From NCBI GenBank assembly GCA_947167135.1, contig CAMVGV010000014.1, forward strand, positions 1 through 53,377: a stretch of 53,377 bases of DNA, read 5' to 3'. A program made the translations under genes and the position numbers. The notes under the pieces are model-generated. The model saw only the letters and a program-made list of their open reading frames with translations, made no database searches and was not told the origin of the DNA. Positions 16,468-24,719 of this stretch are shown here, piece by piece (within the stretch, counting starts at the first letter, position 1; each line of letters starts with the position of its first letter). Origin of the DNA: an uncultured Lachnospiraceae bacterium (GTDB lineage: Bacteria; Bacillota; Clostridia; Lachnospirales; Lachnospiraceae).

Positions 16468-16476
16468 TGTTATAAT
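16468..16476 (+). promoter_or_regulatory. Extended -10 promoter for the NodB gene
   Basis: TGTTATAAT at 16468-16476 is a perfect extended -10. No good -35 lies 17 bp upstream. The leader of about 55 nt carries an AAAGGAGCGG ribosome binding site before the ATG at 16536. This promoter lies back to back with the short flippase promoter. Confidence 0.6.
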
Positions 16477-16535
16477 GATCCGGGTCTTGTCCGGTATTAT
16501 TCCGGAAGAAGGAAAGGGCGAAAGGAGCGGAAGAA

Positions 16536-17498
16536 ATGAGCAAGGTTTACATAATTATGTATCATTATGTCAGGAGGATCCGCGGCAGCAGGTATCCGGG
16601 AATAAAGGGACTCGAAACCGAGGACTTTGTAAAACAGTTGGATTTCCTTAAGGAAAACGATTTCTCATTTATCCGCGCAGAGGATCTTATCGCCTCCTAT
16701 TATGAGGGATATAAGCTTCCCGAAAGGGCAGTGCTCCTTACCTTTGACGATGCCTATTCGGATCATTTTGATACTGTTTTTCCGATCCTGAAGGAAAGGG
16801 GGATACAGGGCTCGTTTTTTGTGCCAGGGGAGATTCTGGACCAAAGAAACGTTCTGCCTGTGAATAAGATACACTTTTTGCTGGCGGCGGAGGCGGATCA
16901 CCACATGCTTAAGCATAAGCTCCTTGATATTCTGGACTATTTCCGTGGACAAAACACGGATCTTCCGGCTGATGAGCTATTATTGGCAGAGTTCGAGAAG
17001 CCCGGGAAATACGATGATAAGGAAACCGTATTTATTAAGAAAATGCTGCAGTATGCACTGCCCGAGGCTTTGAGGGACATTATCCTTGCCCGGCTTTTCG
17101 AAGAATTTGTGGGTGTGAAGGAGGAAGCTCTGTGGGATGAGCTTTATCTTAAGGATTATCAGATGAGGCTTATGAAGCAAAGCGGTATGTTCATCGGAGC
17201 CCATGGCTATCATCATTACCATCTGGGCGAGGCTCCCGTAGAAGAAATGAGGAAGGATATAGAAAAGGGACTAAATATCCTCAGAGATTGCTTAGACAGG
17301 AATTCCTGGGTCATGAATTATCCCTACGGCTCATTTAATGAACAGGTTGAGGAGACCATACGCTCCCTTGGTGCGAAGTTGGCAGTGACAACCGCTGTGG
17401 GAATAAACGATACGGAGAGAAACGATGCCTTTCATATCAGCAGGCTGAATACAAACGATTTCCCTCCGAAAAGCCTCCGGTTCAGGGAATACCGGTAG
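16536..17498 (+). CDS. Polysaccharide deacetylase (NodB domain)
   Basis: The 320-residue protein has NodB motif 1 TFDDAYSDH near residue 69 (catalytic base and metal Asp), SFFVPGE near 91, a histidine motif GAHGYHHYHLG near 223 and NYPYGSFNE near 263 (motif 3). An insert of about 100 residues separates the first two and the later motifs. No signal peptide is seen, so a cytoplasmic substrate such as a lipid-linked or nucleotide sugar is more likely than cell wall. Deacetylation would expose an amine, which would suit later N-acylation by the adenylation/carrier/GNAT set. That link is inference. Confidence 0.88.
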   Translation: MSKVYIIMYHYVRRIRGSRYPGIKGLETEDFVKQLDFLKENDFSFIRAEDLIASYYEGYKLPERAVLLTFDDAYSDHFDTVFPILKERGIQGSFFVPGEILDQRNVLPVNKIHFLLAAEADHHMLKHKLLDILDYFRGQNTDLPADELLLAEFEKPGKYDDKETVFIKKMLQYALPEALRDIILARLFEEFVGVKEEALWDELYLKDYQMRLMKQSGMFIGAHGYHHYHLGEAPVEEMRKDIEKGLNILRDCLDRNSWVMNYPYGSFNEQVEETIRSLGAKLAVTTAVGINDTERNDAFHISRLNTNDFPPKSLRFREYR

Positions 17499-17524
17499 GA
17501 AAAGGAGACGGGGTCTTTTATCAT

Positions 17525-17552
17525 TTGACTATCCCCCTGATCTTGTTATAAG
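17525..17552 (+). promoter_or_regulatory. Promoter for the nonulosonate genes
   Basis: TTGACT (17525-17530) and TATAAG (17547-17552) are separated by 16 bp. A TG dinucleotide one base before the -10 makes it an extended type. The neuB start is at 17587 with GGGAGA as ribosome binding site. Confidence 0.7.
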
Positions 17553-17586
17553 CTATAGCAGATACTGCGGCTTGGGAGAAAAAAAT

Positions 17587-18618
17587 ATGGATTTTAATAA
17601 GAGAAAGATAATAGCGGAGCTCGGAATGACCCACGATGGGTCTTTAGGGCAGGCAAAATGCATGATCATAGCCGCAGCACGGTGCGGAGTTGACGCGGTT
17701 AAACTTCAGACCCATATCTCCGGGGCAGAGACTATAAAAAATGCCCCCAAACCCCCTTATTTTAAGGGAGAGGGAAGATATGAATTCTTTAAGCGTACGG
17801 CCTTTGATATGGATCAGTGGAAGGAGCTTAAGGAATGCGCAAGGGAAAATAAGGTGGAATTCATTTCATCTCCCTTTTCCATTGAAGCGATCGACTTCCT
17901 CCTGGAGCTTGGTATCGACTGCTTCAAGGTGCCGAGCGGTGAGATCACAAATATTCCCTATCTGGTCCACCTGGCGGAGGCGAAGGTTCCAGTCATAGTG
18001 TCAAGTGGCATGAGCTCTCTTAAGGAGCTTGATGAGTGTATGGAGATATTTTTGAAGAGAGGCTGCAATGCGGCTCTTATGCAGTGTACCTCAGAGTATC
18101 CCTGCGGTCCTGAGCATGTGGGATTAAATATAATCGATCTCTTTAAGGAAAGGTATCCCGGAGTGCCTTTGGGATTCTCCGACCATACAGGCGGGGAATG
18201 GGCTTCCATAGCCGCATTCCAGAAGGGGGCGCATTTAATAGAAAAGCACTTTACCCTAAGTAAGCTTATGTACGGACCCGATGCGAAGATGTCAATGGAA
18301 CCCGATGAAATGGCTGAGCTCTGTTCTTCCATAAAGAATTTGGAGATCGCTCTTTCCAATCCGGTAGATAAGTCAGGTGCCGATGCATTCAGCGAGATGA
18401 AGGTGATCTTTCAGAAGAGCATTGTGGCGATAACGGATATTCCGAAGGGCGCAGCCATCACCGAAGATATGATAGGCTATAAAAAGCCCGGAACGGGAAT
18501 CCCCACAAAGTACTATAAGGAGATCATCGGGAAAAAGACAAAGCGGGAGCTCCACTTTGACGATATTATTGGGTTTGATGATATCGAAGGCTTTGAAAAG
18601 CTGAGCGATCAGGAGTAA
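17587..18618 (+). CDS. neuB: N-acylneuraminate/nonulosonate synthase
   Basis: The 343-residue enzyme has the NeuB barrel: IIAELGMTHDGSLGQA at the start, DAVKLQTH near residue 36-43, FKVPSGEI near 115, SSGMSS near 137 and LGFSDHTGG near 195-203. A C-terminal SAF (antifreeze-like) domain follows from about residue 280 (KSIVAITDIPKGAAITEDMI). It condenses phosphoenolpyruvate with a C6 amino sugar to give a nonulosonic acid. With a hydrolysing 2-epimerase next to it, ManNAc is the simplest substrate (sialic acid). Legionaminic-type substrates are possible if the dehydratase and aminotransferase lie elsewhere. ATG 17587 is preferred over TTG 17572 because GGGAGA lies between them. Confidence 0.92.
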   Translation: MDFNKRKIIAELGMTHDGSLGQAKCMIIAAARCGVDAVKLQTHISGAETIKNAPKPPYFKGEGRYEFFKRTAFDMDQWKELKECARENKVEFISSPFSIEAIDFLLELGIDCFKVPSGEITNIPYLVHLAEAKVPVIVSSGMSSLKELDECMEIFLKRGCNAALMQCTSEYPCGPEHVGLNIIDLFKERYPGVPLGFSDHTGGEWASIAAFQKGAHLIEKHFTLSKLMYGPDAKMSMEPDEMAELCSSIKNLEIALSNPVDKSGADAFSEMKVIFQKSIVAITDIPKGAAITEDMIGYKKPGTGIPTKYYKEIIGKKTKRELHFDDIIGFDDIEGFEKLSDQE

Positions 18619-18625
18619 AGCCCGG

Positions 18626-18720
18626 TGTCATTCTGAGCGAAGCATCCTGTCATTCTGAGCGAAGCATCCTGTCATTCTGAGTGAAGCATCCTGTCATTCT
18701 GAGCGGAGCGAAGAATCTTA
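18626..18720. repeat. Four tandem TGTCATTCTGAGCG units between neuB and neuC
   Basis: Units of 22 bp (TGTCATTCTGAGCGAAGCAT plus CC) start at 18626, 18648, 18670 and 18692. The third has GTGAAG in place of GCGAAG. The fourth ends as the standard family member (GGAGCGAAGAATCTTA). The neuB stop lies 8 bp before and the neuC ribosome binding site just after, so the array sits inside what is probably one transcript. Confidence 0.92.
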
Positions 18721-18741
18721 TAAACAGAAGGTTAGGTAATA

Positions 18742-19896
18742 ATGAGAAAGATTTGCGTATTTTTAGGCGGGCGCGCCAATTACAGCTCAATAAAATCAGC
18801 TATGAGGGCTATAAAGGATCATCCTGATCTCACACTGCAGGTTATCCTCGCCGGACAGGGCCTGTCCGACAAGTTCGGTGATCTGGAGGGTATCCTTGAA
18901 AACGACGGCTTTTCCATAGATGAAAAGGTGCATATGCTGGTGGCGGGGGATAAGCCGATCTCCATGGTAAAGACTGCAGGTCTCGGGCTTCTGGGTATAT
19001 CGGACGCTCTTGATCATCTGCAGCCGGACTTCCTTATAGTCGTGGGGGACAGGTATGAGGTCATGGCAGCCACCATCGCCGCAGCCTATATGAATATAAG
19101 AGTTGCCCATACCATGGGAGGAGAGGTGACCGGAACCATAGATGAGAGTATCCGGCACGCCATCACCAAATTTGCCCATGTACACTTTCCTGCAAATAAG
19201 GAAGCGGGAGAACGGATAATTAAGCTCGGTGAGAGACCGGAGTATGTTTTTGTTGTGGGCTGTCCCAGAGTGGACCATGTGAAGGAGCTTCTTGACGGCG
19301 ACTCATCAATGCCGCTTGACCTCTATGATACCTTCGGAGGAGTAGGTCCGGTCTTTGATCTTAAGGAGCCATTTCTTTTAATATCGCAGCATTCCGTTAC
19401 GACCGAATACGGAGATGCAAAGGACAGGATAACAAATACCATTAAGGCCTGTGTCAGGACCGGATTAAATATAATCATCCTATGGCCCAATGCGGACGCG
19501 GGAACCGAGGGCATATCAACGGGGATACGACGCTACAGGGAAAAATATCCGGAGGCCCGTATACACGCCTTTAAGAATCTTCCGGCGGATATCTATACGA
19601 GGCTTATGAAGAATACCGCCTGTCTTGTGGGCAATTCCTCCAGCGGTATACGTGAGGGTGCATATATCGGTACACCCTGCGTTAATGTCGGTACAAGACA
19701 GAACGGCAGGGAAAGAGGACACAATGTTATCGATGTCTCACATGATGAAGACGGGATTTTCGAAGCCGTGAAAAAGCAGATAGAGCACGGTCCTTACCCA
19801 AGCGAGCCCATATACGGGGACGGGCATGCGGGAGTACAGATAGCAGAGATCCTTTCAAAGGTTGAAGTACCCGTCCAGAAGAGGATTGTTTATTAA
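18742..19896 (+). CDS. neuC: UDP-N-acetylglucosamine 2-epimerase, hydrolysing (NeuC/LegG type)
   Basis: The 384-residue enzyme has FLGGRANYSSIKSAM at the N-terminus, VVGDRYEVMAATIAA near residue 96-110, AHTMGGEVTGTIDESIRHAITK near 117-138 and VGNSSSGIREG near 297, the conserved blocks of the hydrolysing 2-epimerases. It releases UDP and forms ManNAc or a related 2-epimerised sugar for NeuB. It is separated from neuB by the tandem repeat array and from neuA by one base. Confidence 0.9.
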   Translation: MRKICVFLGGRANYSSIKSAMRAIKDHPDLTLQVILAGQGLSDKFGDLEGILENDGFSIDEKVHMLVAGDKPISMVKTAGLGLLGISDALDHLQPDFLIVVGDRYEVMAATIAAAYMNIRVAHTMGGEVTGTIDESIRHAITKFAHVHFPANKEAGERIIKLGERPEYVFVVGCPRVDHVKELLDGDSSMPLDLYDTFGGVGPVFDLKEPFLLISQHSVTTEYGDAKDRITNTIKACVRTGLNIIILWPNADAGTEGISTGIRRYREKYPEARIHAFKNLPADIYTRLMKNTACLVGNSSSGIREGAYIGTPCVNVGTRQNGRERGHNVIDVSHDEDGIFEAVKKQIEHGPYPSEPIYGDGHAGVQIAEILSKVEVPVQKRIVY

Positions 19897-19897
19897 T

Positions 19898-20611
19898 ATG
19901 GAGATACTTTCTATCATACCCGCAAGGGGCGGTTCAAAGGGGATACCGAAAAAAAATATGGTTGCGCTCTGCGGTCAGCCTCTTATAAAGTATACCTTTG
20001 ACGCAGCGAAGAAAAGCCGGCTTATAACGAGGAGTATACTGTCAACGGATGACGGGGACTTTGCCCGGTACGGGAAAGAAAACGGGATAGAGGCGCTGAT
20101 GAGGCCGGAGGAGCTTGCTGGAGACAGGACGCCGATGAAGGATGTGATAAACTATCACCTCGACGCTCTTAAAAAAAACGGTTACATACCCGATATCTTT
20201 ATCCTGCTGCAGCCCACCTCACCCTTAAGGACGGAGAGGCATATTGATGAAGCCCTTCAGGGGCTTATTGATGATAAGGAGGCTGACGCCACGGTAAGTG
20301 TGGTGGAGGTGCCCCATGAGTATCTTCCAATGAAGCTTATGGAGCTTAAGGAGGACGGAAGCCTTAAGTTTTTCCGTTCCGACGGTGAAAAATATACTAC
20401 GAGGCAGGAGCTTCCGCATCTTTACGCAAGGAACGGTGCGGCGGTATATGCGGTCTATACGGAGAGCTACCGGAAGACAGGGAGCCTTTACGGCACAAGG
20501 TGCATTCCTTACTTTATGAAGCCGGAGGAGTCGGTGGATATCGACACATCCTTTGACCTGTTTCTTGCAGAGAGTATATTGAGAGATTTTTCAAGATGGA
20601 AGTCATCCTGA
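19898..20611 (+). CDS. neuA: CMP-nonulosonate (acylneuraminate) cytidylyltransferase
   Basis: The 237-residue enzyme begins ILSIIPARGGSKGIPKKN, the CTP-binding loop of NeuA. LLQPTSPLRTERHIDEAL follows near residue 104-121, and VDIDTSFDLFLAE is near the C-terminus. It activates the NeuB product with CMP for a glycosyltransferase. The ATG at 19898 follows the neuC stop immediately; an upstream in-frame ATG at 19862 lies inside neuC and is rejected. The last two codons and the stop (TCA TCC TGA) lie inside the first unit of the tandem repeat array, so the present C-terminus (WKSS) may have been created by repeat insertion. Confidence 0.92.
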   Translation: MEILSIIPARGGSKGIPKKNMVALCGQPLIKYTFDAAKKSRLITRSILSTDDGDFARYGKENGIEALMRPEELAGDRTPMKDVINYHLDALKKNGYIPDIFILLQPTSPLRTERHIDEALQGLIDDKEADATVSVVEVPHEYLPMKLMELKEDGSLKFFRSDGEKYTTRQELPHLYARNGAAVYAVYTESYRKTGSLYGTRCIPYFMKPEESVDIDTSFDLFLAESILRDFSRWKSS

Positions 20612-20960
20612 GCGAATGAATGTCATCCTGAGCGAATGAATGTCATCCTGAGCAAATGAATGTCATCCTGAGCGAATGAATGTCATCCTGAGCGTCAGCG
20701 AAGGATCTTTCCAACAGGTTATCAAAGATTCTTCGTCGCTTCGCTCCTCAGAATGACAAAGATGACAGCTCCTCAGAATGACAAACGGGTTTGTTCCAAT
20801 GGCGTTAAGTTATTGTCATCCTGAGCGTCAGCGAAGGATCTTTCCAACAGGTTATCAAAGGTTCTTCGTCGCTTCGCTCCTCAGAATGACAAAGATGACA
20901 GCTCCTCAGAATGACAAACGGTAATGTTCCTCAGAATGACAAATGGGTTCGCTCAGAATG
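20602..20960. repeat. Tandem array and 107-bp duplication of the GTCATCCTGAGCG family
   Basis: Four 20-bp units (GTCATCCTGAGCGAATGAAT) run from 20602 to 20681, one with AGCAAATG. A composite segment at 20682-20788 is repeated at 20815-20921 with a single base difference (AAAGATT versus AAAGGTT). Inside each, a forward and an inverted family copy face each other. Extra CTCAGAATGACAAA ends follow to 20960. The gap from 20612 to 21021 has no gene and holds only these repeats plus the AGAGAGG ribosome binding site of the next gene. Confidence 0.93.
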
Positions 20961-21021
20961 ACAAAATGCTTAACTTAAGATCTTTCCCAACGGGTAAGGA
21001 ATAAAGAGAGGTTTACATAAA

Positions 21022-21996
21022 TTGGGATACAGTGAAGTTGAATTTGAGCACGATGCGGTATTTCTCGTGACCGGAGGAGCGGGCTTCATAGGCTCGAACC
21101 TCTGTGAAGCCCTGTTAAAAAAGGGCCATAGGGTTAAATGCCTTGACGACCTTTCCACGGGAAAGAAGGAAAACACCGATATTTTCGCCTCTGATCCGAA
21201 TTACGAATTCATAAAGGGCGACGTGAAGGATCTTGATACCTGTATGAGGGCCTGTGAAGGCGTAACGCATGTTTTGCATGAGGCGGCCTGGGGCTCTGTT
21301 CCGAGAAGCATTGAAATGCCCCTTTTTTACGAGGAGAATAATATCCGTGGCACCTTAAATATGATGGAGGCCGCAAGACAGCAGGGGGTAAAGAAATTTG
21401 TCTATGCCTCCAGCTCTTCCGTGTACGGGGATCATCCCGTGCTTCCCAAAAAAGAGGGACAGGAGGGTAACCTTCTTTCACCCTATGCCCTTACCAAAAG
21501 GGCGACGGAAGAATACGGGAAGCTTTACTATAAGCTCTATGGCCTCGATACCTACGGACTCCGCTACTTCAATGTTTTCGGGAGACGTCAGGATCCGGAG
21601 GGAGCATACGCCGCGGTTATACCGAAATTTATAAGGCAGCTTATAAATGATGAGCGCCCCACCATAAACGGGGACGGGAAACAGAGCAGGGATTTCACCT
21701 ATATCGAAAATGTGATAGAGGCGAACCTGAAGGCCTGCAAAGCTTCCCGCGAAGCAGCGGGGGAAGCCTACAACGTAGCATACGGCGGCAGGGAATATCT
21801 GATCGATATCTATTATCTCCTCTGTGAAGCGCTGGGCAAGGATATCGAGCCTGTATTTGGCCCGGAAAGGCCGGGAGATATCCGCCACAGTAATGCGGAC
21901 ATCAGTAAAGCAAAAGAAAAATTAGGCTATTCACCGGAATATGATTTTGAGCGGGGAATAAAGGAAGCAATAGAGTGGTACAGGGAAAATCTTTGA
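21022..21996 (+). CDS. NAD-dependent sugar-nucleotide epimerase (SDR, WbpP/Gne-like)
   Basis: The 324-residue enzyme has the Rossmann motif TGGAGFIGSN near residue 18-27, VLHEAAWGSVPRS near 88, the SSSSVYG segment near 135 and the YxxxK pair in YALTKRATEEYGK near 155. RYFNVFGRRQDPEGAYAAVI is typical of UDP-GlcNAc/UDP-GalNAc (or uronic acid) C4-epimerases of the WbpP group. The start is TTG at 21022, preceded by AGAGAGG. It probably supplies a GalNAc- or uronate-type precursor to the glycan. Its stop overlaps the following gene. Confidence 0.85.
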   Translation: MGYSEVEFEHDAVFLVTGGAGFIGSNLCEALLKKGHRVKCLDDLSTGKKENTDIFASDPNYEFIKGDVKDLDTCMRACEGVTHVLHEAAWGSVPRSIEMPLFYEENNIRGTLNMMEAARQQGVKKFVYASSSSVYGDHPVLPKKEGQEGNLLSPYALTKRATEEYGKLYYKLYGLDTYGLRYFNVFGRRQDPEGAYAAVIPKFIRQLINDERPTINGDGKQSRDFTYIENVIEANLKACKASREAAGEAYNVAYGGREYLIDIYYLLCEALGKDIEPVFGPERPGDIRHSNADISKAKEKLGYSPEYDFERGIKEAIEWYRENL

Positions 21997-23813
21997 ATAT
22001 AAAGGAAACAGGGCTTAAAAAAATCATCGGATACATAATCACTCTTTCGGCACCGGTGATAATGTTTTTTCTGCTCCAATGCTGTGTCCAGTTTCCGCCG
22101 ACCGGAATACAGGAGGAGAACGCTTTTTTTTCCTGTATCTGGATGGAGGCTCTGAGCCTTACCCTCATACTTTTTTCCGGAAGCATAAAGATACCACTGG
22201 CAGCCCTTTCATTTTTATTTTTACTGCTTGGAACCGCAGAACACTATGTCTACAGGTTCCGGGCCTCTTTTCTTACACCAATTGACTTTTTTTCTGCGGG
22301 TACGGCCTTTAACGTAGCGGCAAATTATGACTATACTCCGGATCCCGCCCTTATTTTTGTATTTGTCTCATTTATTATCCTGACAGCACTTATCATTTTT
22401 CTATGTCCTTCCGGAAGGGATGTAAAGTTTTTCGGGAACACCTCATTGCGTATTACCTATGCCTTTATTTTTCTGATAAGTCTTGTTGGAATGACGCAGT
22501 ATATCAGGCATTACGACCGTTATGAAAATAAGGCTCTGGATATCAGCGATAATGCCTTTCACTCGTACAGGAACAACAGAAGGGAAGGAGTGATCATCCG
22601 TCTTCTCTATGATTCGGGCTATATTTTTGTAAGGGAGCCGGAGGGATACTCGGCTTCCCGGGAGGAGGAGATCCTGGAGGAATACGGGAAAAAGGCGGCA
22701 GGAGCTGTTCCGGCAAAGGAGGAGCTCCCGGATATAGTCGTTGTCATGAACGAATCCTTTTCAGATCCCTCCCTTGTAGGCCCCATCGAAACAAATACGG
22801 ATTATATGCCCTTTGTACACTCTCTTCAGGAAGGAAGGGAGAATACGGTGACCGGAGTGATCAATGTTTCGGTACAGGGAGGAAATACCCCGAATACGGA
22901 ATTTGAGTTTCTGACAGGATGCTCCATGGCCTTTCTTCCCAGGGGTTCAATACCCTTCCAGCAGTACCTGACCCACGACATTCCTGCAATGCCGAGGTAT
23001 CTGTCCTCGGTTGGATATGAGACCGTCGCCATGCATCCCTATCTCTCAAACGGCTGGAACAGGACAAGAGCCTATCCGTATCTCGGTTTTTCAGATATGA
23101 AGTTCCTGGAGTATTTTGAGGAAATGGATCCGGAGTACGTAAGGGAATATATCTCGGATAAGTTCTTTTTATCGGCCATAAGGGATGAGGTTGACAGGAG
23201 AAATGATGACGGGCCGGTATTTTCATTTAATGTCACCATGCAGAATCACAGCTCCTATTCCAAGGATTATGATAATCTGAAAAAGGATATCAGGATCCTT
23301 TCGGATGAGGATACTCCCTATCTCCACGAGATGGAAAATTATCTGAACCTTGTAAAGCTTTCGGATGATGCCTTCAGGGAGATGGTGGAGTATTACGAGG
23401 ACTCCGACAGGAAGACCCTTCTCGTATTTTTCGGGGATCATCAGCCTCCGACCATAAACTACGAACCGGTATTTCATAATCTGGGAACAGACCGGAGAAA
23501 TCTGAGCCGGGAAACGGAATGGGATATTTACAGGGTTCCCTTTGTGATCTGGGCAAATTACGATATCGGGGAAGAAAAGGGTCTGGAAACCAGTGCGAAT
23601 TATCTCGGGAATCTGGTGATGAAAAAAGCGGGGATCCCTCTTTATGATTTCAGAAGCTATTTAGAGGAGCTTTACAAAGAGGTTCCGGTGGTCTCTGCCG
23701 TAAGAACCGTGGATAAAAACGGACAGAGCAGGAATACGGGTGAGGAGGAGCCGGATCTGAGCGAATACGGCAGGCTTCAATACTATGAGCTGTTTGACGG
23801 AAAAGCTGAATAA
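21993..23813 (+). CDS. LtaS-like phosphoglycerol transferase (alkaline phosphatase superfamily), copy 1
   Basis: The 606-residue protein has an N-terminal block of about five membrane helices, then a large extracytoplasmic enzyme domain. The LtaS-type metal and nucleophile residues are present: Glu254 in MNESFSD, the nucleophile Thr299 in GGNTPNTEFE, and Asp482-His483 in FGDHQP. Enzymes of this group move glycerol phosphate or similar groups onto lipid anchors or glycans outside the cell. TTG 21993 overlaps the epimerase stop (TTGA) and is preferred; GTG 21975 is an alternative. Its closest relative in the window is 24720-26540. It is coupled to the next gene by a 29-bp overlap. Confidence 0.85.
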   Translation: MNIKETGLKKIIGYIITLSAPVIMFFLLQCCVQFPPTGIQEENAFFSCIWMEALSLTLILFSGSIKIPLAALSFLFLLLGTAEHYVYRFRASFLTPIDFFSAGTAFNVAANYDYTPDPALIFVFVSFIILTALIIFLCPSGRDVKFFGNTSLRITYAFIFLISLVGMTQYIRHYDRYENKALDISDNAFHSYRNNRREGVIIRLLYDSGYIFVREPEGYSASREEEILEEYGKKAAGAVPAKEELPDIVVVMNESFSDPSLVGPIETNTDYMPFVHSLQEGRENTVTGVINVSVQGGNTPNTEFEFLTGCSMAFLPRGSIPFQQYLTHDIPAMPRYLSSVGYETVAMHPYLSNGWNRTRAYPYLGFSDMKFLEYFEEMDPEYVREYISDKFFLSAIRDEVDRRNDDGPVFSFNVTMQNHSSYSKDYDNLKKDIRILSDEDTPYLHEMENYLNLVKLSDDAFREMVEYYEDSDRKTLLVFFGDHQPPTINYEPVFHNLGTDRRNLSRETEWDIYRVPFVIWANYDIGEEKGLETSANYLGNLVMKKAGIPLYDFRSYLEELYKEVPVVSAVRTVDKNGQSRNTGEEEPDLSEYGRLQYYELFDGKAE

Positions 23814-24663
23814 GAAAATAAGAAAGCGGACGGCCGCGGGGGCTGTACTCTTTCTCCTGATACTCGTATTTGTCATTCTTTCCTTCATAAAACGGAGCAG
23901 GGGTGATGCCGGGTACTCCTGGGTAAAGGATACAAAATATATAGTCCATGCCCTCGGGGGGATAAACGGGGATCAATATACGAACAGCAGGGAGGCTCTT
24001 ATCAATTCATATGAAAGGGGAGGCAGGGTCATTGAGGCGGATATAGAATATACTTCCGATGGGGAGATGGTACTCATACATAACTGGAAAAGGAAAACCC
24101 TGAAAAACCTCTTCGGCTATGAGACCGAATCGGAAGAAGAGCCGCTCTCCTTAAGCACCTTTAAGGAAATGAAGGTTTACGGGAAGTACACTACAATGAC
24201 CTTCCGTGAGCTTATGGAGTTTATGAAGGAGCACAGGGATATGATGCTGGTGCTGGACGGAAAGTACGAGGAAGAGGCTGATGTCCGGAGGCAGTACGGT
24301 GATATCTATAAAACCGCTTCTCTTTATGATCCGGAGATCCCCGACAGAATGATACCCCAGATCTATAATGAAGAGATGTATTCCACTGTTATGGAGATAT
24401 ATGACTGGAAGAGCGTGATCTTTACCTGGTATCAGCTTGACGGGGATACGCTGGATCCGGAAAAGATCTTTACTTTCTGTGATGAAAACAATATAAGGGT
24501 ATGTACTATGGAGGATGAAAAGGAGAACCCTCTTATAGACAGAACGGCAGCAAAGTATGACATAAATATCTATGTCCATACCATTAACGATGAGAATGTA
24601 AGGGACAGGCTGTTTGATTCGGGAGTTGCAGGGATCTATACGGATTTCCTGTTTGATAAATGA
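23785..24663 (+). CDS. Membrane-anchored GDPD-like phosphodiesterase family protein
   Basis: The 292-residue protein has an N-terminal membrane anchor (AVLFLLILVFVILSFI at about residues 20-35). The outer domain resembles glycerophosphodiester phosphodiesterases: YIVHALGGINGDQYTNSREA with the first His, VIEADIEYTSDGEMVLIHNW with the paired acids and second His, and a C-terminal INIYVHTIND segment. It is coupled to the LtaS-like gene before it. It might trim or recycle glycerol-phosphate units of the polymer. The start within the upstream gene (ATG 23785) could instead be TTG 23794. Confidence 0.75.
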   Translation: MSCLTEKLNKKIRKRTAAGAVLFLLILVFVILSFIKRSRGDAGYSWVKDTKYIVHALGGINGDQYTNSREALINSYERGGRVIEADIEYTSDGEMVLIHNWKRKTLKNLFGYETESEEEPLSLSTFKEMKVYGKYTTMTFRELMEFMKEHRDMMLVLDGKYEEEADVRRQYGDIYKTASLYDPEIPDRMIPQIYNEEMYSTVMEIYDWKSVIFTWYQLDGDTLDPEKIFTFCDENNIRVCTMEDEKENPLIDRTAAKYDINIYVHTINDENVRDRLFDSGVAGIYTDFLFDK

Positions 24664-24674
24664 CGGAAAGGTAA

Positions 24675-24703
24675 CTATTCGAAATCCGAAGAGTTCTGAA
24701 TAG
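24675..24703. repeat. CTATTC...GAATAG hairpin repeat
   Basis: CTATTCGAA at 24675 pairs imperfectly with TTCTGAATAG ending at 24703. It belongs to the same hairpin family as 8215, 39983, 40153 and 42045 (GTTCTGAATAG or GTTCTGAACAG). It fills most of the 56-bp gap between the GDPD-like and second LtaS-like genes. Confidence 0.6.
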
Positions 24704-24719
24704 ATACACGGAAAAAGCA

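Noticed and set aside
20612-21021. A missing gene between neuA and the epimerase gene
   Set aside because: The gap is filled by repeat units; no coding signal or ribosome binding site was found except that of the next gene.
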